64,000 bases of DNA from ENR-C587 sp942493235 (GCA_942493235.1 OW818676.1:3224001-3288000), one strand, 5' to 3'. Counted from the first letter of the stretch, positions 1 to 9,981 are shown. Notes: generated by a model not told the origin, from the sequence alone. Translations and numbers: made by a program.

Positions 1-2
1 TG

Positions 3-197
3 ATGATTGACGATATTGTAAATAAAAACAAAGTCGTGGATTGGTATTTGAAGGAAGATATTCAAAATAATATTCTTAACGAAATTGAAGATTACTTATA
101 TAGTTTGAAGGACAATAAAACTTTAGATTTGGGATTTGATGATATTGATAAAATTATGGAGAATTCAATTTATATTGCTAAGAAAAGGTATTCTTAA
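3..197 (+). CDS. C-terminal end of a probable type I restriction subunit R (partial)
   Basis: Only the last ~64 residues are visible and the frame is open to the left edge, so the true start is outside the window. The residues are acidic and helical (a region like NNILNEIEDYLYSLKD followed by a short dipped helix), which resembles the extreme C-terminus of HsdR proteins. The stop overlaps the next start (TAATG). The next gene is a YgjP-like metallopeptidase, a frequent neighbour of hsdR. The HsdR call rests on that pairing and on the general look of the tail; no helicase or nuclease motif is visible. Confidence 0.45.
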   Translation: MIDDIVNKNKVVDWYLKEDIQNNILNEIEDYLYSLKDNKTLDLGFDDIDKIMENSIYIAKKRYS

Positions 198-901
198 TGG
201 AGCAAGGTCAAATTTTAATAGACGGCATATCAAGAGAGTATCTGATAGAACGTAAGAATACCAAAACTATTAAATACAAACTCTATCCTGATTTAACAAT
301 TAAGGTAATCGTTCCTGAATCAATGTCTTCTGAAGAAATTCAAGTTCGAGTAAATAAGCGTAGAACGTGGATTAGAAAGAATATTGAATTTTATACTCAG
401 GATAATATAAGTGTAGTCGTTGAATACAAATCTGGCTCTACAATAAGATATCTTGGTAAACAATACAGATTAAAATTGATACAATCAGATGATGAAAGTA
501 TTAAATTATTAGGAAAATATCTTGTTGTAAATGTCCGGAGTAAGGAACCCAAACGAGTTGAGCACTTAATTGATGAATGGTATAAAACACATGCAGTTCT
601 CTATTTTCATAGAATCATTATTAAATGCTTAGCTAAATTGAGTAAATATGGTATTGAAAAACCATCTATGTTTATCAGAAAAATGAAAAGTAGATGGGGC
701 TCATGTATTCAAAAAAAGTGTAAAATAATAATCAATTCAAATTTGATTAAAGAGTCATCTCTATGCGTAGAATATGTAATCATGCACGAGTTATGCCATT
801 TGAAATATCCGAGCCATAACAACCAATTCTATATGTTTTTCACAATAGTTATGCCGGACTGGAGATTAAGAAAGAATAAATTGGAAAAATTGAAATTATA
901 A
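197..901 (+). CDS. YgjP-like zinc metallopeptidase (DUF45)
   Basis: 234 residues, close to the usual length of the family. The zinc site is VIMHELCHLKYPSHN near the C-terminus (HExxH with a downstream histidine), preceded by the family's KSRWGSC signature. No signal peptide, so it is probably cytoplasmic. The start codon overlaps the stop of the preceding gene by one base, indicating translational coupling. Proteins of this family are often encoded with type I restriction-modification genes; their substrate is not established. The family call is secure, the role is inferred from context. Confidence 0.85.
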   Translation: MEQGQILIDGISREYLIERKNTKTIKYKLYPDLTIKVIVPESMSSEEIQVRVNKRRTWIRKNIEFYTQDNISVVVEYKSGSTIRYLGKQYRLKLIQSDDESIKLLGKYLVVNVRSKEPKRVEHLIDEWYKTHAVLYFHRIIIKCLAKLSKYGIEKPSMFIRKMKSRWGSCIQKKCKIIINSNLIKESSLCVEYVIMHELCHLKYPSHNNQFYMFFTIVMPDWRLRKNKLEKLKL

Positions 902-1261
902 TTCATTTTTTTAATATTTTGTGGTATTATGAGTTTAAGAATTATCAGATTAAACTCTAACATTACCTTTTCCACGTAATAGTTAGGCTAATATTGATTT
1001 TTTAAGTAGAATTTCACTTTTATTTGACATAGCCTAACGTTTACAACTATTGTCAACATTGCCAGTTTTGATATGGTATGATGTTCAAGTATATCATTTA
1101 CAAGTATCATCCATAATTTTTGAATTAGATTAATATTATGGAGAGACCATTGAGAAAGATACTATTGGAAATAGCAATCAGCACTTATAATAATCCGAAC
1201 AATATTACGAAATTGTTCTTGAATTAAACAAATAACAATAATCAAAGAGGAAAAGATTAAA
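902..1261. other. Gene-free stretch with one long-armed inverted repeat
   Basis: No convincing coding region. It contains GTTAGGCTA at 982-990 and its exact complement TAGCCTAAC at 1030-1038, a 9-bp inverted repeat with a 39-base loop. No T-run follows, so it is not an ordinary terminator. A short Shine-Dalgarno-like AGAGGAAAAG lies just before the next gene. Confidence 0.5.
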
Positions 1262-2446
1262 ATGGAAGACAAAGAAATGGTAAATGCTCTATTAGGAGAT
1301 ATGGGAAAAAGCGATAAATACGAAGAGAAAAAGAAAGCATTTGAAGTAATAGCTACTAATATGGAAAGTATCAAAACGGATAACCCGATATTTAAGAAAA
1401 GATTAGAGTATTATATTGAAGCATTAAAACAAACAAAAGATACATTTACTTATCAATACCTGAAATATATATTATATTTCAAAACTGGTTTAGAAAGCCA
1501 ATTAAAAGAGGGCTGTACTTTGGAAGACAATAGTTACAAAGTAATTAATGAAAAGCTGAGCTTGTTAATATCGCAATTTGAAGAAATAAATAATTTACTT
1601 GAAACCACACCATTAGTTGAAACCTCAGATGTTCTATTAGATTATGACATAATTGCATTGATGTTAATTAATATGACTAAGATACAAATCAGAGAATTTG
1701 CTTATAACATAGAAGTTGCGAATAGCTATCCGATATTTTGTTATGATATTGAAAAAATAAGCGAATTTGCATTAAAATGGTTTATTAGCCCGATAGATTC
1801 ATATAATTATGTGAATTGGTTATTAGTGCAACTAAAAACATATAAAGTCATTCAAAAATATACAAAGATTATATTATCCGAAGAATTAGACTTTACATAT
1901 TGCAATACACCTGCCAAATATAACGTATTGGGATTTGTAGATTATTTTTCATTTTATATGAAAAGAAAAAATATTAATAATTTCGATAGTTTGACAAACC
2001 TTTATCAAGAAATGATTGAAGATGATGATAGTACAAAAGCAACCAAAGATAGCCTTGAGTCATTAAAAAATGACATACAAAATTTACTATCAATGGAAAC
2101 AAATCTTAGTCATATAAATAAAAATAATGGTGGAAGTAAATCGAATTATTTAATTCATATAAACGGCAATATTACTGATTTCGCGAGAATAATCGAAAAC
2201 CTTAAAAAGGCAGAAATAATTTCAAAAAAGACAGAAGATGTTAAAATAATAAAAAACTTTATACACACAGAATCTTCAAACTTTGACAAAGCTTATAGAC
2301 AATCAAGTCTAAGATATAGACAAAATGAAATAAATAAACAAGAATCATTTACGGAAAATTACTACAACTTTATAAAACTTTGCATTGAAAATTTACCTGA
2401 TAATCAGATTTTCAGACTAAATAGTTTTATTAGTAAAATGAAATAA
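1262..2446 (+). CDS. Uncharacterised cytoplasmic protein
   Basis: I do not recognise this 394-residue protein. It has no signal peptide or membrane span, is rich in Lys, Glu, Asn and Ile, and looks mostly helical. The start is supported by a purine-rich AGAGGAAAAG upstream. It lies between a restriction-associated peptidase and an insertion sequence, so it is an accessory gene; a defence role is possible but nothing in the sequence shows it. The gene ends intact just before the IS21-type end repeats. Confidence 0.6.
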   Translation: MEDKEMVNALLGDMGKSDKYEEKKKAFEVIATNMESIKTDNPIFKKRLEYYIEALKQTKDTFTYQYLKYILYFKTGLESQLKEGCTLEDNSYKVINEKLSLLISQFEEINNLLETTPLVETSDVLLDYDIIALMLINMTKIQIREFAYNIEVANSYPIFCYDIEKISEFALKWFISPIDSYNYVNWLLVQLKTYKVIQKYTKIILSEELDFTYCNTPAKYNVLGFVDYFSFYMKRKNINNFDSLTNLYQEMIEDDDSTKATKDSLESLKNDIQNLLSMETNLSHINKNNGGSKSNYLIHINGNITDFARIIENLKKAEIISKKTEDVKIIKNFIHTESSNFDKAYRQSSLRYRQNEINKQESFTENYYNFIKLCIENLPDNQIFRLNSFISKMK

Positions 2447-2473
2447 AATAAAGCTTAATTGGATATTTCGCTC

Positions 2474-2600
2474 AAAGGTTACCACCCATTTCGGTGAAAG
2501 GTTACCACCCATTTCGGTGAAAGGTTACCATTCATTTCGGTGAAAGGTTACCACCCATTTCGGTGAAAGGTTACCATTCATTTCGGTGAAAGGTTACCAC
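2474..2600 (+). repeat. Five and a half tandem 23-bp repeats (IS21 left-end binding sites)
   Basis: Units start at 2474, 2497, 2520, 2543 and 2566, with a partial sixth at 2589. Each begins AAAGGTTACCA and ends CATTTCGGTG. Units 3 and 5 carry TT in place of CC in the middle (ACCATTC versus ACCACCC), so two unit types alternate. They lie directly upstream of istA and fit IS21 terminal transposase sites. Confidence 0.85.
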
Positions 2601-2684
2601 TTCTAAGCCAGCCAAAAGAATAAATAATTGGAATTTATTTAGCTGTGAAGATAATTAGTTTTGCAACTAATAATTGAGCAGTAA

Positions 2685-4235
2685 ATGGCAAACAAAGGTT
2701 TAGAAATGTACAATATCAAACAAATCATTAAACTTCATAATGATGGTAAAAGCTATCGTGAAATATGCATGCTATTAGGCATATCCCGAAAATGCGTAAC
2801 AAAATACGTATTGCTATATAAATCAATAGGTATAGATTACGACACAATCAAGCAAAAGAGTGAAGGAGAGCTTGAAATACTGATGAGAAATCAAGAATTA
2901 CCAAGTAAAGACCGCTTTCAAATATTATTAGAGCAATGCCCCGAAATAGAAAAGGAGTTAAAGCGAACGGGAGTAACAAAGCAGTTATTGTGGTCAGAGT
3001 ATAAAATCAGGCATCCAGATGGATATAATTACACACAATATTGCCAACATTATAAAAATTGGTTAAAAGCCAATGAAGTAACAATGCACTTAGAGCACAA
3101 ATCCGGCGACAAAATGTATGTGGATTTTACAGGTAAGAAGTTACAGTATGTAAATAAAGCGACATCGGAAGTAATTGAAGTTGAAGTATTTATAGCAATA
3201 TTAGGAGCAAGCCAATTAACCTATATAGAGGCAGTCCCGAGCCAGAAAACAGAGCATTTTATTAAAGCAGTAGAGAATGCCCTCCGCTATTTTGGTGGTG
3301 TACCATTGGCAATAGTTCCCGACAATTTAAAAGCCGCAGTAACTAAAGCAAGCAAATATGAAGCAGAGTTAAACATGATATTTGCTGATTTTTCTGAGCA
3401 CTATAACACAACAATATTACCGACAAGGAGTTACAAGCCAAGAGATAAAGCATTGGTAGAAAGTGCAGTTAACATAAGCTATACAAGAGTATTTGCTACA
3501 CTCAGAAATGAACAATTTTTCTCGATTCAAGATTTAAACACAAGAATATTAGAAAAATTAGATATTCATAACAACACTAAATTTCAAAATAAAGACTATA
3601 GCCGACGAGAACTATTTACAGAAATAGAAGAGCAAGAACTACAAGAATTACCTATAATCAACTATGAAATAAAGAGATACTCTCAGGCAACAGTTTATAA
3701 AAACTCTCATATATGGTTCGGAGTTGATGAGCATTATTATAGTATTCCTTACAGCTATATAGGGCAGAAAGTGAAAATACAATACACAAACTCTGCCTTA
3801 TCCATCTATTGCAAAGGAGAGCGAATCGCATATCACCAAAGGAATTACGGAAAATATCAATATACGACTAATGCCGAACATTTACCGAGCACTCATCAAT
3901 TTGTCAGCCAATGGAGCCCTGAGAAGTTCATTACTTGGGCAAGAGCAATTGGAGCAGAAACTGAAACAGTAATCAATGAAGTACTCAGTTCTAAGAAGCA
4001 TCCCGAACAGGCTTATAAGTCCTGTATCGGCATATTAAGTTATGGAAAGAAAGTTGGTTACGAGCGATTGAACCGAGCCTGCAACAGAGCGATACAGTTC
4101 AACAGTTATAACTATAGGACTATAAAAAACATTTTGGCAAGCAATTATGATAAAATATCATTAGAAGATGAAATTGAATATCAAACCCCGAATCATGAAA
4201 ATATAAGAGGAGCACAATATTACGGTAAGATATGA
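2685..4235 (+). CDS. istA: IS21 family transposase IstA
   Basis: 516 residues, normal for IstA. An N-terminal helix-turn-helix (about residues 8-45, with SYREICMLLGISRKCVTKYV) is followed by an rve-type integrase core: first Asp in MYVDFTGKKL, second in IVPDNLKAAV, catalytic Glu in ALVESAVN. The tail HENIRGAQYY is typical of Bacteroidota IstA. The gene looks intact, but the element lacks istB, so autonomous transposition is unlikely. Confidence 0.92.
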   Translation: MANKGLEMYNIKQIIKLHNDGKSYREICMLLGISRKCVTKYVLLYKSIGIDYDTIKQKSEGELEILMRNQELPSKDRFQILLEQCPEIEKELKRTGVTKQLLWSEYKIRHPDGYNYTQYCQHYKNWLKANEVTMHLEHKSGDKMYVDFTGKKLQYVNKATSEVIEVEVFIAILGASQLTYIEAVPSQKTEHFIKAVENALRYFGGVPLAIVPDNLKAAVTKASKYEAELNMIFADFSEHYNTTILPTRSYKPRDKALVESAVNISYTRVFATLRNEQFFSIQDLNTRILEKLDIHNNTKFQNKDYSRRELFTEIEEQELQELPIINYEIKRYSQATVYKNSHIWFGVDEHYYSIPYSYIGQKVKIQYTNSALSIYCKGERIAYHQRNYGKYQYTTNAEHLPSTHQFVSQWSPEKFITWARAIGAETETVINEVLSSKKHPEQAYKSCIGILSYGKKVGYERLNRACNRAIQFNSYNYRTIKNILASNYDKISLEDEIEYQTPNHENIRGAQYYGKI

Positions 4236-4326
4236 GGATATTTACAAAGTACATAGTATATAAACACTTATATCTCGCGAAAAAATTAAATATTCGACAA
4301 TGATAATACAATTACAATAAATATTA

Positions 4327-5937
4327 TTTAATCCATAACATTTCCCAAAATACGTAATAAATTATTTCTAATTGCAAAATATTTCTTGCAATTAGAAATA
4401 TATTTGTTTATATTTGCAGTTACGTATTTACGTAATACTGGCATTCTTAACTTTATTTTGGGGGATTTATGACAAAGCATCCTGAATGGGCTACAAAGCA
4501 TAAAAGAAAAGGTACTGAGCTTAGACTTATTAATAGCAAGTATTATCTCTATGAAGTTTCAAGTAAGTGGAATCCTACTTTGAAGCGTTCACAGAAAATT
4601 ACCGGTAAGCTTCTTGGAAGAATTACTGAAAAAGATGGATTCGTCGAATCAAGTAAAGCACTTCTTAGAAAGCAGAATCTTGTTCCTACGAATATTGCTG
4701 TTAAAGAATATGGCGTTACTGCTTTTATTGACACATATTTATCTGAGTATAAGCATCTGCTTGAAAAGCATTTTCCTGAATATTGGCGTTCAATTATTGC
4801 TTTGGCTTTCTCAAGATTTGTTCATCACAGTCCATTGAAAAATGTTGATTTTTATTATAATACAAGCTATTTATCCGAGATTTATCCCGATGAAGACCTA
4901 TCTGCGAAAACTCTTTCTTACACTCTTAAGCAAATAGGGTTTCAAAGAGATAAGATAGTTGACTTTTTTAAAGAGTTTAATTTTGCTGACGATTATATAC
5001 TTTTTGATGGTACCGATTTGGTAAGTAATTCAAAAAATATGGATATTAATAAGTTCAGCAAAACAAAAAACGGAACTTTTGACTTTGTCGCAAATATTAT
5101 GTTCGTTTATTCCATTAATTTACAATTACCCATTTATTACAGATTACTTCCCGGTAATATTAAAGACATAAAAGCTTTTAAGCTGTGTTTAGAAGAATCG
5201 GGAATAAAAGATGCTGTTGTAATAGCTGATAAAGGATTTTATTCCCAGAAAAATTTAGATGAATTGAGAAATGCCGATTTTAATTTTATTTTGCCTTTAA
5301 GAGGAAATAACCAAATGATTAATTTTAACAATATTAATAAATATCTCGAAAATGATAAATGTAATTATTTTAAATACGAAAACAGAATTATTTGGTATGT
5401 GCAAACAATGGTTGGAGATGAAACCCTCGGTCTGTATTTAGATGAGGAATTAAGGGTAAATGAGATTAAGGACTATTTAAGCAGAATAGACACTCTGCCC
5501 GAAAAGTATTCAAAAGAAGGATTTCAAAAGAAAGCTCAACGATTTGGAACAATTGCTTTATTACATAATATTGATAAATCCGCAGAAGAAATATACGGTG
5601 ATTACAAAAGCAGGGCAAACATTGAAATTATGATTGATACTCTTAAGAACATTTTGGAATCTGATCACAGCTACATGCAAAACGAACAGGCACTTGAGGG
5701 GTGGATGTTTATTAATCATATTGCTTTACATTGGTATTACAAAATTTTGCAATTATTGAAAAATAAAAACCTTAATAATAAATTCTCACCAATGGATCTA
5801 ATTATGTTTTTAAATGAAATCAAGAAAGTAAAAATCAATGAAAAGTGGCACAACGCCGAGATTACTAAAAAGACTGAAGACCTACTCAAACTATTGAATG
5901 TGCCTATTACGTAAATTCGGAAATGTTATGGATTAAA
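4327..5937 (+). mobile_element. IS1634-like insertion sequence (IS4-type)
   Basis: The ends are imperfect inverted repeats. The left begins TTTAATCCATAACATTTCC at 4327, and the right, read in reverse, is TTTAATCCATAACATTTCC followed by ACGTAATA-type sequence in both. The element is about 1.6 kb and holds one transposase. No short target duplication is evident; IS1634-group elements can make long or variable duplications. Its right end runs directly into the interior of an Rhs gene. Confidence 0.8.
4469..5914 (+). CDS. IS1634-like transposase (DDE, IS4 superfamily)
   Basis: 481 residues. The DDE residues can be placed in ILFDGTDLVS (first Asp), VVIADKGFYSQKN (second Asp) and YKSRANIEIMID (Glu, in the Y-x-x-R-A-N-I-E signature typical of this superfamily). 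It follows a GGGGGATTT ribosome-binding stretch. The reading frame is intact and both terminal repeats are present, so the element may be active. Confidence 0.88.
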   Translation: MTKHPEWATKHKRKGTELRLINSKYYLYEVSSKWNPTLKRSQKITGKLLGRITEKDGFVESSKALLRKQNLVPTNIAVKEYGVTAFIDTYLSEYKHLLEKHFPEYWRSIIALAFSRFVHHSPLKNVDFYYNTSYLSEIYPDEDLSAKTLSYTLKQIGFQRDKIVDFFKEFNFADDYILFDGTDLVSNSKNMDINKFSKTKNGTFDFVANIMFVYSINLQLPIYYRLLPGNIKDIKAFKLCLEESGIKDAVVIADKGFYSQKNLDELRNADFNFILPLRGNNQMINFNNINKYLENDKCNYFKYENRIIWYVQTMVGDETLGLYLDEELRVNEIKDYLSRIDTLPEKYSKEGFQKKAQRFGTIALLHNIDKSAEEIYGDYKSRANIEIMIDTLKNILESDHSYMQNEQALEGWMFINHIALHWYYKILQLLKNKNLNNKFSPMDLIMFLNEIKKVKINEKWHNAEITKKTEDLLKLLNVPIT

Positions 5938-7263
5938 GACCAAAATGATAAGAATTTTGAAAATATTCGTAACGGTAATGGACAAATAGTTGCTGTGAAA
6001 GCACCAGACGATACAAGAAAAGAAATAAACAGCGAAACTATATATGTTCAAAATGATAACTTTATTCCCTCATTACCTGAAATTGATTGTCATAGTTATT
6101 ACTATATGCTCACTATTAAATCTTTTAAAAATGAAACCGGAAAAGTAACAAAACAATATTATGATGGAATGGGTAGGTTAAGAATTGAAATAAATAACGC
6201 TACTGATATAAATCCCAATTTGAAACTCAAAACACGCTATGAATACGATGAATACGGCAATGTATCTTATGTTATTAATCCTGCTGAAGACACTACATTT
6301 TACTATTATGATAAGTACAACAGAATTATTCGGAAATCAGATAAAAACATCGGTACTGTATCTTATGCTTATGATAAACTTGGTAATCTTAGGTTTTCTC
6401 AAGACGAAGAGCAGTTTAGAAATGATAATTTTACTTTTCTTCAAATCGATGATTTAGGCAGAAATACAATTGTCGGTGAAGCCACTATTACTGGATTAGA
6501 AAGTAGGATTTGCGACGTTATAAATCCTAATTATTTGCATTATGATAATAATAATAGTGAACTTTTCACAAATCCTACAATATTCAGAAATTCTACAGCC
6601 TTTCAAAATATAGTAAATATTAGCGGATTAGACACTACAAGCATTTTCCCTGCTGTCAATGGTACACTTGAAAATCTATATCCGGGTACTTATTTACGAC
6701 ATAATTATATTTACCCTACCAGTTATAGTGTTATTTCATCAGATACAAATAGTTTTGAGGATATAGCTAATTTCCCGAGAAATGTACGCGTAGCTTCATA
6801 CTATGACGAAATGCCACCAAAAGTCGGAGCAATCTGGGGAAATATGCCGGATACTTCAAAATGGAATGCTATCACTCCATTTTATGATTGGGACCGAGCT
6901 AATAGAACACCGAAAAACTTAATTGGCAGACGTTCGGCTGTTGCTTACAGAGACGACGAAGTTGATGCTTTGCATTATGTATTATTTAGTTATGACCCTC
7001 GTGGCAGAGTTCAGGGCTTAATGCGTTATACTGAAAATCTTGGTTTTGACGGCGTTTACTATACTTATAATTCTGCAAATCAAGTGATTTGTGTTCGCCA
7101 AATCGACCCGATTAAACAGTTCGTTACATGGTATTCTTATGACCAAAACGGTCGAGTTGACAGTGTTTGGACTAAAGTTACTGCTAAAGGTACAGGCTTT
7201 GGTATTACTACGCTTTCTATGCCCGACGCTCCTTTTAAACCAATTAGCCTACACATACAATAA
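5923..7263 (+). pseudogene. Rhs/YD-repeat protein, 5'-truncated first part
   Basis: The first five codons derive from the IS end; Rhs sequence starts about 5938. Multiple YD repeats are visible (for example TKQYYDGMGRLRIE, TRYEYDEYGNVSYV, VSYAYDKLGNLRFS, WYSYDQNGRVDSVW), the units that build the Rhs shell. The original N-terminus is missing, removed at the IS junction. The frame closes at 7263, while YD-repeat coding continues one frame over from about 7240, so there is a one-base frameshift near the TTTTAAA run at 7234-7240. Probably non-functional unless the shift is an assembly error. Confidence 0.85.
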
Positions 7264-9205
7264 ACGTGGTGGAGTGGACACTATTCGCTTTGTTCCGGCA
7301 AATGTCTATCAGGCATTTACTTATAACCCACGCGGTTGGCTCGACACTATGATTACTAAAAATCAATTTAACACACTTATCTTCCGTCAAACATTTGAGA
7401 GAGATGAAGCAGGCAGTATAAAACATCAAATGTCAAAGCATCAGAATTCAGCATTGTTCTGCGATGAATATTATTCTTACGACAATCTGAACAGACTTAC
7501 TATTTGGAGCAACGGTGCAGACGCACAGTCTTTTACTTATGACAAAATGGGTAACCGCCAGACTGATGTTCTGAATTCCTTTGAGTCATATTACACTTAC
7601 GATGATAATAATCCTAATCGACTTAATACTTACGACATGAAATCAGCAACTCAAGACATTACTAAAAAATATGATTATGATGGGAACGGTAGTGTAACAT
7701 TAATTGAAATAAATGATAATAAAACAAATACGCCTCAAAAAGAACGCTTTAATTATAATTATGCTGGACTTCCTATATCTTATATTAAATTCATAGATAG
7801 CGAAACGGTAACGAGTTTTTGTTCCGGAACAAATGCTTCCCGTAATTCGAGCAAATTTATTTGGGATTATCACTATAGTCCGCTCGGTGGTAGAGAGCAG
7901 AAAAAGCTTAGCAAGTCGCCATTAGGCGATTTCTGTAAAGAAGATGCTAATTATCACGGTTGGACATACTATGCTCTCGGTGCAGAAGGCGAACAGCTAA
8001 CTGTCTATAAAGGAGTGCAGGAATCTTGGGAGACAGGAACGAGAAAAGTTACATTTTATGCACATTCTTATTTGACATGTGGGGGAATTTTAGTAACTTT
8101 GCCGGACAGCACTAAGCAGTTTAATGTGTTTGACCATTTGGGCAGTGCCAGAGTGAAAATATCCGTAAAAAATAACGTAATAGTCAGTACTCAAGGGTTT
8201 AATTACATGCCTTTCGGCGATACTTTGCGTTGTACTGGTACGGATAGAGTCGGTTTTATCGGCAAAGAGCTTGACGAGGAAAACAATTACTTCTTATTCG
8301 GTGTCCGAAACTATGACAAGCAAACCGGCAGATTCCTATCTGTTGACCCGCTATGGGAAAGTTTCCGTAACTATACTCCATACCACTACAGCTATAATAA
8401 CCCAATTTCTTTCAAAGACCCCACCGGTTTTGCTCCAGAGAAAGAGGGGGATGAATTACAAGGGAAGAAAGATTGCGATAAGCTGATGTTATTGTCTACT
8501 CCCCCGATTTCATTTGAACTATATGATAATACTGCATACTTTTTATCAGCAGAAATTGAACAATACTCACTGACTTTAAATGTATTGTTAACTTATCTTG
8601 ATGTTTGTAATACGCCAGATAATGAAGAAATTGCCAAAAATGGTGCTGGTGGTGCTGGTGGTGGCGGTGGTGGCGGTGGTGGTACCGGCAACACCAAAGA
8701 CAATATTAATACCCATTCTAACAACGGAACTCAACAATCAAATGTTGCTGGCAAGCAAAATTCTAATAAGTCGAGGGGATATGGTGATTATACAAAAAGC
8801 TATTATTTTTCTCAAGTAGATTATTTAGGAGTTGAAGGTGCTGGTGTTTACGGTTCATATCATATTTCAGGAGATATATCCTATAATAGTAATACCAATA
8901 GTTTATTTATATCAGCTTGCGGAATAACTGCTGTTGATGGATTGGATTATGTTAGATTTTCCGGTTGGGTAAGTTTATATATTGGTAATAAATTTATTGC
9001 TAAGAAAAGTTTTACAATGCCAAAGGGTGATTTTTTAGCTAATCCCGGGTTTTTTGGAAGTGTGATATTTTATATGCCACTATCATTCGAAAATGTTTCT
9101 CTGATTATTAGAGCTCGTTATACATTAATCTCACCAGAAGGAATTACTGAACCTCTATTTACTTTAGAGGGTGTCCTAAATTTACCAATATATAGGAAAA
9201 ATTAG
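7091..9205 (+). CDS. Rhs/YD-repeat protein, core and variable C-terminal tip
   Basis: Genuine homology begins about 7240 (LAYTYNKRGGVDTI); earlier codons are an out-of-frame shadow. YD repeats continue to the conserved Rhs core (FNYMPFGDTLR, then RFLSVDPLWESFRNYTPYHY and NPISFKDPTGF near 8430). After the core comes a different domain: a linker, a glycine-rich run around 8640-8690, and about 140 residues of probable beta-rich sequence that I do not recognise. That position normally holds the toxin or effector tip. The stop is immediately followed by a lipoprotein gene (0 bp gap), the usual place of a cognate immunity gene. Confidence 0.85.
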   Translation: MFAKSTRLNSSLHGILMTKTVELTVFGLKLLLKVQALVLLRFLCPTLLLNQLAYTYNKRGGVDTIRFVPANVYQAFTYNPRGWLDTMITKNQFNTLIFRQTFERDEAGSIKHQMSKHQNSALFCDEYYSYDNLNRLTIWSNGADAQSFTYDKMGNRQTDVLNSFESYYTYDDNNPNRLNTYDMKSATQDITKKYDYDGNGSVTLIEINDNKTNTPQKERFNYNYAGLPISYIKFIDSETVTSFCSGTNASRNSSKFIWDYHYSPLGGREQKKLSKSPLGDFCKEDANYHGWTYYALGAEGEQLTVYKGVQESWETGTRKVTFYAHSYLTCGGILVTLPDSTKQFNVFDHLGSARVKISVKNNVIVSTQGFNYMPFGDTLRCTGTDRVGFIGKELDEENNYFLFGVRNYDKQTGRFLSVDPLWESFRNYTPYHYSYNNPISFKDPTGFAPEKEGDELQGKKDCDKLMLLSTPPISFELYDNTAYFLSAEIEQYSLTLNVLLTYLDVCNTPDNEEIAKNGAGGAGGGGGGGGGTGNTKDNINTHSNNGTQQSNVAGKQNSNKSRGYGDYTKSYYFSQVDYLGVEGAGVYGSYHISGDISYNSNTNSLFISACGITAVDGLDYVRFSGWVSLYIGNKFIAKKSFTMPKGDFLANPGFFGSVIFYMPLSFENVSLIIRARYTLISPEGITEPLFTLEGVLNLPIYRKN

Positions 9206-9841
9206 ATGAATAAAATAATAATATCTTTTGTAATTATATTAATGGGATATTCATGTAATACCCATAATGATATAAATAATAAAAAAAGAAAAGAAGCACT
9301 AAAGCTTAATGATCAAGCCGTTGAGTTGACAAATCAAATCTATAATAAATTTGATAATGATTCCATATTTGATAAAGACTCAATACTTAATGCTAGTTTA
9401 GTTTTACTTGAAAAATCCATATTATTAGATAGTACTTTAAAAATGCCTTATATAAACAAAGTTAATAGATTAGTACAATTAAAAAAATATAATGAAGCAA
9501 TTAGGTGGATAGACACAATTAAAAGTCGTTTTCCATCAAACCAAGAAATAGTAATATTTCAAGGTTTTCTCTATGAAAAAGTAGGATACATTGATAGTGC
9601 AAACATTATCTATAATAAAGTTAAAAAGATTTTTAGCAATAAGCTGTTATTAGAACCGAATGACATTACTATTCAGTTAAAAATAATAGAATTAGATTAT
9701 TATCTTACAAACGATAAAAAAAATGCTATTAGCAAATTAAACGATTTGAATTCTAAACAACCCCAAAACAAAGAAATACAGAATATGATTGAATTGTTGA
9801 AATTGTTTGATAAAAATGAATATATAAATAAGGACATTTAG
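9206..9841 (+). CDS. Small TPR-like lipoprotein, possible Rhs immunity or partner protein
   Basis: 211 residues with a lipoprotein signal (hydrophobic stretch ending MGYSCNT). The remainder has helical TPR-like pairs (a run such as YNEAIRWIDTIKSRFP, then a second helix pair). It starts directly at the rhs stop codon, so it is translationally coupled to it. Position suggests a protein that protects against or works with the Rhs tip; no known immunity family is recognised. Confidence 0.6.
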   Translation: MNKIIISFVIILMGYSCNTHNDINNKKRKEALKLNDQAVELTNQIYNKFDNDSIFDKDSILNASLVLLEKSILLDSTLKMPYINKVNRLVQLKKYNEAIRWIDTIKSRFPSNQEIVIFQGFLYEKVGYIDSANIIYNKVKKIFSNKLLLEPNDITIQLKIIELDYYLTNDKKNAISKLNDLNSKQPQNKEIQNMIELLKLFDKNEYINKDI

Positions 9842-9869
9842 GTTGTTATTTTTCCAATCATGGTAATAC

Positions 9870-9981
9870 TCCCCCCAACAAAATATTATGACTTGTGGGG
9901 GATTTTTATTAAATTAGGGGGCATGAATAAATGAAAGAATAAGATTGAGTAGAGCCACGGGACATGTTATTTTTCAGAGTG
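9870..9981 (+). repeat. Cassette junction repeat, copy A (terminator hairpin plus toxin-tip 5' end)
   Basis: It begins with CCCCCCAACAAAAT and then TTGTGGGGGAT (an inverted repeat CCCCC-ACAA/TTGT-GGGGG followed by T-rich sequence, terminator-like). It continues through AAATTAGGGGGCATGAATAA into coding-like sequence SRATGHVIFQS. Almost the same 110 bp recurs at 12949-13060, and the hairpin alone at 12008-12040. Confidence 0.85.

Larger units (their letters stand above)
2460..4326 (+). mobile_element. IS21-family remnant (left end plus istA, no istB)
   Basis: The left end carries tandem 23-bp repeats, as expected for the multiple transposase-binding repeats at IS21 termini, followed by a complete-looking istA. 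The helper ATPase gene istB, normally just downstream, is absent, and no matching repeat array closes the right side. About 90 bp after istA the left end of another IS begins. The right half was probably lost when or before that element arrived. Outer boundaries are approximate. Confidence 0.7.

Noticed and set aside
982..1038. GTTAGGC...GCCTAAC as an integron attC site
   Set aside because: The core sites are in the inverse order to attC (which runs AAC to GTT), and no integrase or cassette array is present.
2474..2600. Regular 23-bp repeats resembling a small CRISPR array
   Set aside because: The units are directly adjacent with no unique spacers and lie at the end of an IS21 element.
8598..8819. 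Alternative frame over the glycine-rich linker
   Set aside because: Val-rich translation of the GGT-type repeats; an artefact of the poly-Gly coding sequence.
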